Positions 58,378 to 64,000 of a stretch of 64,000 nucleotides of DNA are shown in pieces; position 1 is the stretch's first letter, and each line of letters begins with the position of its first letter. The notes beneath the pieces are model-generated. The model saw only the letters and a program-made list of their open reading frames with translations. It did not search any database and was not told where the DNA came from. The translations under genes were made by a program, and so were the position numbers. The DNA is taken from positions 2,170,001 to 2,234,000 of the forward strand of contig NZ_CP067225.1 of NCBI RefSeq assembly GCF_016617715.1, in the 5' to 3' direction. This stretch comes from Paracoccus sp. MC1862 (lineage in GTDB: Bacteria > Pseudomonadota > Alphaproteobacteria > Rhodobacterales > Rhodobacteraceae).

Positions 58378-59340
58378 TTACCGGCGCGGCTGTTTCTCGG
58401 GGATGCGGAACAGGTCGTCCAGGGTCGGATCGCTGCGGTCCTCCAGCGCCGCGGTTTCCGGCGGACGGACGCCCTCGCGGGCAAGGCGGTCGCGCAGCAC
58501 CTGGATCTCGATGTCCATGTCGGTGCGCCCACCCTGGTGCAACCGCTGCTGCAGCGCTTGGAAGCTGGCTTCGAGGTCGGTCAGCAGCGCCTCGTATTGC
58601 CGGCGGGCGCCCTCGTCGCGGGTGCGCTGGTAGAGATCGGCGAACTTCACCGTCGCGTCGCGGGCGCCGATCAGGTAGACGCCGAGATAGCGCCGCGCCG
58701 CAGCCAGTGCGCCGGGGTCCTGTTCCACCCGGTCGAACAGGTTCCGCGCGGTCGCGGCGAACATACCCACCCGGGCCTCTAGCCGCCGGTCGCCCACCAG
58801 CTTGATGGCGTCGGTGATGCCGGCCAGATGCTTTTCGGCCTCGTCCACCATGCGGGCGGCGCGGTCCTGCTGGAAGCTGTCCACGCCCTCCATCCCCTTG
58901 TCGGCCATCGGGTCGGTGCCGAAGGTCAGCCAGTGCAGGATCGAGCCGGTGAAGCCGATTGCCAGCGCGCCCCCCAGCGCCCCCGGCTCGGCCGAACCGA
59001 CCGCCAGACCCAGCCCCGTCAGGATGCCGCCAAAAAGCTTGCGCGGGATCGCGGGCCTGCGGGCCACGCGGCGGGCGTCATAGGCGGCCTCGGCCTGCAG
59101 CCCTTCCCGCGTCATCCACATTGCCCCCGCGGTGATGCCGAACCCCGCAAGGCTGGTCGCCATCACTACCGGATCGCCCTGGAAGAAAGCCGTCAGCAGG
59201 AAGGGCGAGGCCATGGCAGTGATCCACTTGGTCCGCCCTTCATGCGGATGGCGCACCTCGCCCGGCGCGGGCCTCGCGGGCACGCCGTCACCGCCGCGCC
59301 CCGCGCCCGGGGAAAACTTGCCGCCGAACCGTTTCGCCAT
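58378..59340 (-). CDS. XpaC-like (5-bromo-4-chloroindolyl phosphate hydrolysis family) protein
   Basis: A 320-residue protein. A Gly/Arg-rich N-terminus is followed by two or three membrane segments ([40 protein letters not shown]) and a C-terminal helical region ([24 protein letters not shown], [20 protein letters not shown]). XpaC proteins are often beside TelA tellurite-resistance genes; no telA is visible here because the IS remnants begin just upstream. Function unknown; probably membrane-associated. Confidence 0.75.
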   Translation of the reverse strand: MAKRFGGKFSPGAGRGGDGVPARPAPGEVRHPHEGRTKWITAMASPFLLTAFFQGDPVVMATSLAGFGITAGAMWMTREGLQAEAAYDARRVARRPAIPRKLFGGILTGLGLAVGSAEPGALGGALAIGFTGSILHWLTFGTDPMADKGMEGVDSFQQDRAARMVDEAEKHLAGITDAIKLVGDRRLEARVGMFAATARNLFDRVEQDPGALAAARRYLGVYLIGARDATVKFADLYQRTRDEGARRQYEALLTDLEASFQALQQRLHQGGRTDMDIEIQVLRDRLAREGVRPPETAALEDRSDPTLDDLFRIPEKQPRR

Positions 59341-59350
59341 CGCCCCGCCC

Positions 59351-59434
59351 TCAGCCCGCGCCGAAGAGCGAGGCGTAAAGCGTCACCCCCATCAGAAGAA
59401 AGAAGGACAGGCGCTGGGCGGCGGGACGGGACAT
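59351..59434 (-). CDS. 27-residue membrane peptide
   Basis: A tiny gene 10 bp upstream of the XpaC-like gene: MSRPAAQRLSFFLLMGVTLY, then ASLFGAG. It has a basic N-terminus and one hydrophobic helix. Only a weak ribosome site is visible. Its fit in the short gap and its one-helix character make it plausible, but no family is known to me. Confidence 0.5.
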   Translation of the reverse strand: MSRPAAQRLSFFLLMGVTLYASLFGAG

Positions 59435-59574
59435 GGGCGTGGTCTTTCGGCTGGACGGGCGTTTCGGCAATGGCCGCCCCCCGCGGGTCGCACAAGGGCA
59501 GCCACACGGTCAACCCCGCAGCGCCCCGGCCGTTCCGAAGCGGATGGCGGAGAGGTAGGAGAGATAGGAGAGCT

Positions 59575-60112
59575 GGTCTTGCCGTTCAGGCTCTCGATGA
59601 ACGCGTTGTCTGTAGGCTTGCCGGGCCGGCTGAAGTCGAATGTCACATCGCGCTGATAGGCCCAGAGGTCCAGGTCGCGGGAGATGAACTCGCTGCCCTG
59701 ATCGACCCGGATGGTCCTGGGCAGGCCGATCTCCCGGCCGACCTGTTCCAGGACGGCGATCACGTCCGGGGCACGGAATCCGGGCCGCGGCACGATGGCC
59801 GGGGAGAAGCGCGAGAAGGTGTCGACGATTGTCAGGATCCGGATCCTGGTTCCGGTCGCAAGTTGGTCATGAACAAAGTCCATGGCCCAGGTTTCGTTGG
59901 CCCGGACCGGCGGACAGCGGTCATCCCGGAGCTACGCCTTCACCCGCCGTTTCGGCACCTTGTTCCTCAGCTGAAGGCCCAACTCCTTGTAGAGCCGGTA
60001 GACACGCTTGGCGTTGATCTCCCAACCCTCGCGTCGCAGCAGCACATTGATCCGGCGGTAGCCGTAACGCACCCGTGTCTGTGTCTCGGCATTCGTCGGG
60101 GAATGATCCACC
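59575..60112 (-). pseudogene. IS3-family transposase OrfB fragment (element 1)
   Basis: The remains read VRYGYRRINVLLRREGWE, YRLYKELGLQLRNKVPKRRV, then a nonsense TAG (59932-59934), then MDFVHDQLATGTRIRIL, VDQGSEFISRDLDLWAY and RPGKPTDNAFIESLNG. The first DDE Asp, the second Asp and the Glu can be found, but the C-terminus is lost at about 59580 and the N-terminus is cut at 60112. Its orfA appears to be at 61520-61775, beyond another IS. Confidence 0.8.
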
Positions 60113-60136
60113 GGATCATTTCCTGATCCTCCTCAT
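60101..60136. repeat. Palindrome module at the break of IS3 element 1
   Basis: GAATGATCCACCGGATCATTTC (60101-60122, palindromic) followed by CTGATCCTCCTCAT (60123-60136). In the opposite orientation it matches the module at 62136-62172 inside the IS481 pseudogene: ATGAGGAGGATCAG followed by a palindrome centred on CCGGTGG. Confidence 0.6.
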
Positions 60137-60139
60137 TCC

Positions 60140-61520
60140 TTGATCCGCTTTGTCAAAGCGGCCTGCGGACGGCGCCGACCCTTGTAGTGATAGCTCGACC
60201 GCTTCGCCCGGAGCACCGCGCAAGTCAGATCTGTTTTGCTTCGTCTGACCAGTGTCGGGTGTGCTGCCAAGTGGATCTCCGTCCTGGTAGCGCCGCCGCC
60301 GGGATTGGCATCGTCTGCCTGAGACAGGCCTGATCAGGCGTCTGCCCGCCGGGCGACGAATGCGGCCTGGTGCTGTTGCAGAAGCCCACATAGCGGCCGA
60401 TCGAGGCCCCGGTCCCGGAGACGCTGCCGCAGGGGCGCCGGGACACCTCCTCTGTATTTCGCTGCGCGGTCCTTCGGTTCACCGTCCGCCAGCGCCGCTC
60501 GACGAAGGCGTTGCCGCGCCCTCGGCGTATGGGCCGACCCCCTGCCGTCCATGCTGATGGCGACCCTGGCGTTCTTCAGCGCCGTGATGAACGCCACACC
60601 GGTGAACTGCGAGCCCTGGTCGCTGTTGAAGATCTCCGGTCGGCCGGAGCGGCCGAGCGCGTCCTTCAGGGTCTCGATGCAGAAGTCCGGTGACCGCGTG
60701 ATCGCCAGCCGCCGGGCGAGGACCTTGCGGCTGAACCAGCCGAGGACGGCGGTCAGGTGGACAAAGCCCTCGCCATCGGAATGGAGGTGATTGTCCATTG
60801 CCCAGGCCTGGCCTGGCCCCGTCACTGCCGGATGGCGCACCAGACAAGGAGAGATCTTGTGGCCCGGCACCGGCTTTGACGTGTTCGGGCGGCAGAGCGC
60901 CGGGCTCGCCATCCCCTTCCTCAGCGGGCAGACGTGAAGCCGGCCCGGTTCGTGTTCCTCCGCCCGCAACAGGCCCTTCAGCATCCGGCTGCCCGCGAAG
61001 GGATGCTCAGGATGAAGTGCGTCGATCCGGCGCATGAGCGCGGGATCGGCGGCCGAGGCAGGCCGCGGCAGGTAGCAGGCGCGGCCCCCGGCTGATCCCG
61101 GGCACCTTCGCCTTGCGGCTGACGCCCAGCCCATGGTCGCGGTCGATCATCGTCCTGCGCCCGGCAGCAGACCGGCCCCGGCCCGAGCGCGCCGGACAAG
61201 AAATCCTTCCCCGGCGTCAGCTCGCCGCTCTTCGCGTGCAGCGTGCTCACCTCCACCGCCGATGCCGGATCCACCGCGGCCGCCCCCCCGCGCCCCGGAC
61301 ACCCCGGAGGCGCCGTCCAGGCGCTGCCTGCGCTACTGCGTGGCCTGGGTCCGGATGCACGTCGAACTGCCCGGCCAGTCCGGCCAGCGTCTTCCTGCCC
61401 CTGATGGCGGCCAGCGCTGCCTGCGCCTTGAAAGCCGGGCGGTGGTTCCGGCCCGGTCGTCTGCTCATGGCCTCTGCCCGCCCCCGGCATCATGCCGAGG
61501 TCGCCCGGATGATCCACTCA
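60140..61520 (-). pseudogene. Degraded IS3-family transposase genes (element 2, orfA + orfB)
   Basis: OrfB is seen at about 60225-61134 with PNTSKPVPGHKISP, DFCIETLKDALGRSGRPEIF and NSDQGSQFTGVAFI, then frameshifts after SMDGRGS; the end continues in another frame (SIGRYVGFCNSTRPHSSPGG). OrfA is seen at 61247-61468 (NHRPAFKAQAALAAIRG, LAGLAGQFDVHP) with frameshifts. Key DDE residues are partly preserved, but the reading frame is broken in several places, so it is inactive. It appears to have inserted into element 1. Confidence 0.75.
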
Positions 61521-61775
61521 ACCCCCCTGTACAGATTGCCCGAGCCGGATCTCCTGACAGCATCAACCCGGCGTATTTCTTGCGCTAGGTAGAAAAGGTC
61601 GCCTGGCTGCTTCCCGTCTGTGCAATGCGCGGACTGCGGCAAACCTCGTCGACGGCCGTGCAGCCCTCCGCGTGCTTCAGCACAAAGGCGATCTGGGCCT
61701 CGCGAGCGTCCGCACGCAGGGCCGCAACGAACGCGGCGGCGTGCTATCCCTTGCCTGCCCCCAAGGTCAGCTTCG
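61520..61775 (-). pseudogene. IS3-family OrfA remnant (element 1)
   Basis: In one minus-strand frame it reads EAQIAFVLKHAEGCTAVDEV, then ATFST, a stop, and RKKYAGL, matching the usual OrfA of IS3-group elements (EAQIAF, helix-turn-helix, WRKKYAG). A small insertion and a nonsense codon break it. It is probably the front half of the element whose orfB fragment is at 59575-60112. Confidence 0.65.
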
Positions 61776-61779
61776 GGTC

Positions 61780-62923
61780 TGTCCACTTAACCTTCTTCCC
61801 TACTTTTTTGGGAAGGGGGAAGGGTCATGTATCAGCCGACAAAGGCTCTGTTGCCGCGGAAGCAGGATGCTGACACGAAGCTGGCGCAGCACCGTCTGAG
61901 TGTGCTGGAACTGGCGAAGCAGTGGGGAACGTCGCCGAGGGCTGTCGGCAGCAGGTCTTGATCGGACCAGCTCCTACGAATGGAAATGGCGGTTCCCGAC
62001 GCAGGGCGTCGAGGGGCTGAAGGACCTGCCGCCGCTCCACAAGAACCACCCGCAGACCACGCCGCCGGAGACGATGGAGCGTATCCGGACCCTGGCACTG
62101 GCGCATCCGGCTCATGGCTGCAACCGGTTCGAGGTATGAGGAGGATCAGAAAACAGTCCGGTGGACTGTTTTCCCGATAATCGGCTGGCGCTGGAGGGCA
62201 TCCGGGTCTCGGCAATCACTATCCAGAAGATCCTCAACAAGAATTGGCTGGGCAAAACCTCCGATCGCTGGCTGGCCTTGGAGCAGGCCAATGCCGAGAA
62301 GGCAGTCGGCCTGACCCCGGAGCAAGCCGCCTTTATCGAGAAGCTCAATCCTTGGTTCCGCGAGCGCCATGTCGAAAGTTCCGCGCGCCGGGCGAGTTAC
62401 TGTCAGCCGGGACATTTTTTCTCGGCAACATCAAGGGGATCGGCCGCATCTATCTGCACGCAGTCGTTGACGACCATGGCTCTTGCGCCTTCGGCTTCCT
62501 TCATGTTTCCAAGCAGCCTGAGGCCGCCGTGGCGGTGCTGCACGATGACGTGCTGCCATTCTGTCGCAATCTGGATCTGCCGGTCGGGGCGGTGCGCACC
62601 GACAATCGCCGCGAGTTCTGCAGGACTGAGCGGCATCCTTACGAATTCCATCTCGACATCAACAGCATCGAGCATCGCAGTACCAAGCTCCGGACACCCC
62701 GCACCAACTGCTTCGTCGAGCGATTCAACAGCCATCCTCGACGAGTTCTTCCGCGTAGCCATGCGCGACAACTTCTACGATAGGGTCGAAGCACTCCAGG
62801 CCGATCTCGATGCCTGGCTTGTCCACTGCAGCATCGGACGACCGCATCTCGGCTACCGCAACATGGGCCGCCGACCGATCGAGACCGTCATGTCATTCGC
62901 AAGCCAAGAAGGTTACGTGGACA
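61780..62923 (+). mobile_element. IS481-family element, degraded
   Basis: Terminal inverted repeats TGTCCACTTAACCTT (61780-61794) and its partner TGTCCACGTAACCTT (minus strand, 62909-62923) differ at one base. The 1.14-kb interior carries one transposase pseudogene. No target duplication is evident by eye. Confidence 0.8.
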
Positions 62924-62964
62924 GGCCGGACTTGAGCTTTCCGCCACACACAAGTGCGGGATGA
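61827..62964 (+). pseudogene. IS481-family transposase, broken by frameshifts and an insertion
   Basis: Starts MYQPTKALLPRKQDADTKLA with a helix-turn-helix region split by a frameshift near 61935. It continues YEWKWRFPTQGVEGLKDLPP, GCNRFEV, an inserted ~45-bp palindrome module (62136-62175), LALEGIRVSAITIQKIL, QAAFIEKLNPWFRERHVESS, then the DDE domain in alternating frames (GIGRIYLHAVVDDHGS, VGAVRTDNRREFCRTERHP, LHCSIGRPHLGYRNMG-like end). At least four frame changes make it non-functional. Confidence 0.8.
62136..62172. repeat. Palindrome module inserted in the IS481 pseudogene
   Basis: ATGAGGAGGATCAG (62136-62149) followed by the palindrome AAAACAGTCC-GGT-GGACTGTTTT (62150-62172). It replaces a few bases of the transposase between the codons for CNRFE and LALEG. 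Similar modules lie at 60101-60136 and 27566-27590. Confidence 0.6.
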
Positions 62965-63149
62965 ATGGCGGCATGCCATAGGCCCTCGGTTCGGAAAAGA
63001 ATCCCCCCGATCACGGTTGCCTCAGGCAGGGTCACCCCCGCCTTCGGCATCTTTTCATCCGCGCGTTCCTGTGGTGCACTGCTGCAGGAAAGCTGTCAGG
63101 GCCATTCGCCCGAACCCGCAACATCCAGGTGGGACCGGGCCGCCCGCGA

Positions 63150-63923
63150 TCACTCCGCCGAGTTGAGCCGCATCCGGGCGCGGCGCTCGCGGCGTTGCGC
63201 TTTCCGGCCAAGGCGGATCGACTGCCCGACGAAGTCCAAGTGATCGCGGGCGGCTTTGTCGGCTAGGACTGCATCGCCCGCCTCGATCGCCGAGATGATC
63301 CCGAGGTGCTGGTCCAGCAGCTTGCGTCCGGTGCCGTCGATGCTGCGCAGCAGGTCGCGGTTGTAGAAGATACCCCGCCGGGTCAGGTCGAAGACCGAGG
63401 CCATCATGTGGATCAGCGTGGTGTTGTGGCTGGCGTCCACGACCGCGCCGTGCAGCCGGAAATCGGCCTCCTGCTCGGCCTCGCAGTCCTGGGCGTCCCA
63501 GGCGGCCCGAAGCTCGTCCCGGATCGCGGACAGGCGTTCCTTGTCGGCCGCCGTTGCGCGCCGGGCGGCAAGACGGGCGGCGAAGGCCTCCTGCTCGCGA
63601 CGATATTCCAGGTAGTCGTGGAACGCCTCGCCGTGGCGCGCATAAAGCGCCAGCATCGCGGGCGACATCGCCCGCCCGGTAAGCTCGGCGATATAGGTGC
63701 CGTCGCCGTGGCGGACCGTCACGAGATTGCGGCTTTCGAGAACCTGCAGGGCCTCGCGCAGCTTCGGGCGCGAGACGTGGAAGGCCTCGGCCATCTCGCG
63801 CTCGGACGGCAGGCGGGCGCCGCCCTTCAGCACCCCGTCCACGATCATCGTCTCGATCTTTCCCACGACCACCTGGACCACCGATTCGTGGTCGATGGGT
63901 TCGAAAACATCCACTGCGATCAT
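63150..63923 (-). CDS. GntR-family transcriptional regulator, FCD (FadR) subfamily
   Basis: A 257-residue repressor/activator. The N-terminal winged helix carries the GntR signature (GGARLPSEREMAEAFHVSRP, LREALQVLESRNLV, GDGTYIA, near residues 34-78). The C-terminal all-helical FCD domain has metal-binding positions, probably D and H in RLHGAVVDASHN and H in LDQHLGIISAIEAGD, H in KAARDHLDF. It probably senses a carboxylic acid. The target genes presumably lie beyond the window end, upstream of the start. Confidence 0.9.
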   Translation of the reverse strand: MIAVDVFEPIDHESVVQVVVGKIETMIVDGVLKGGARLPSEREMAEAFHVSRPKLREALQVLESRNLVTVRHGDGTYIAELTGRAMSPAMLALYARHGEAFHDYLEYRREQEAFAARLAARRATAADKERLSAIRDELRAAWDAQDCEAEQEADFRLHGAVVDASHNTTLIHMMASVFDLTRRGIFYNRDLLRSIDGTGRKLLDQHLGIISAIEAGDAVLADKAARDHLDFVGQSIRLGRKAQRRERRARMRLNSAE

Positions 63924-63972
63924 CGGTCTGCCCTCTCAGGCTGTTCCGAGGGTAATGCCTGGCAATAATATT

Positions 63973-63992
63973 AACCTCAGGAATGTCAGGTT
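63973..63992. promoter_or_regulatory. Possible GntR operator
   Basis: Inverted repeat AACCT (63973-63977), ten bases, AGGTT (63988-63992), 50 bp upstream of the regulator start in an A+T-rich control region. It could be an autoregulatory site; assignment is by position only. Confidence 0.3.
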
Positions 63993-64000
63993 CAAGCGGC

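Overview
The window is GC-rich, compact alphaproteobacterial DNA. Gene order and protein families (gcvT-gcvH-gcvP under a glycine riboswitch, two tandem def genes next to fmt, pgsA-moaD-moaE, and a split fliF/fliL flagellar cluster with a CtrA-like box between the arms) point to Rhodobacteraceae, with Paracoccus or a close relative as my best guess. No rRNA or other species marker is present, so the genus is an inference.

Layout. 1-2600: nested insertion sequences. An IS5-family element has been hit in both terminal inverted repeats by convergent copies of one IS1111-type (IS110-family) element; only the right copy lies fully in the window. The IS1111 downstream non-coding end folds into loops that match both the IS5 terminal repeat (target) and the element's own circle junction (donor), as expected of a bridge RNA/seekRNA. 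2600-7032: a small island abutting tRNA-Ala(CGC), with a hairpin-rich non-coding stretch, two tiny overlapping membrane-protein genes and an MmeI-like restriction-methylation enzyme, flanked by diverged direct repeats.

7050-41.8 kb: mostly housekeeping chromosome. It holds trxC, the glycine cleavage operon (with a low-GC intruder gene between gcvH and gcvP), L,D-transpeptidases, an rRNA m5U-type methyltransferase, an ABC exporter, cca, two NUDIX hydrolases, hslO, hemH, a BioC-like methyltransferase, comF, arfB, a phosphate permease, a MATE pump, fmt and two def genes (one degenerate), patB, hrpB and an mfd-like helicase, ycjX-ycjF, pgsA-moaD-moaE and accA.

42.4-53.2 kb: flagellar basal body, export and stator genes in two divergent arms: fliF-fliH-fliN-fliP on the minus strand, and fliL, a DUF6468-like gene, motE-like, motA, a small gene, flhA, fliR, flhB and a fliJ-like gene on the plus strand. 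Several long gene-less spacers interrupt this cluster. 54-59.4 kb: rimI-tsaB-nfu, a universal stress protein, a sugar transferase, truA and an XpaC-like protein. 59.5-63 kb: a graveyard of broken IS3 and IS481 elements. The window ends in a GntR/FCD regulator.

Many genes overlap by 1-8 nt (ATGA or TGATG junctions), indicating translationally coupled operons. Coordinates of starts were chosen by homology and ribosome-binding sites; functions are inferred from motifs read by eye, without database searches.
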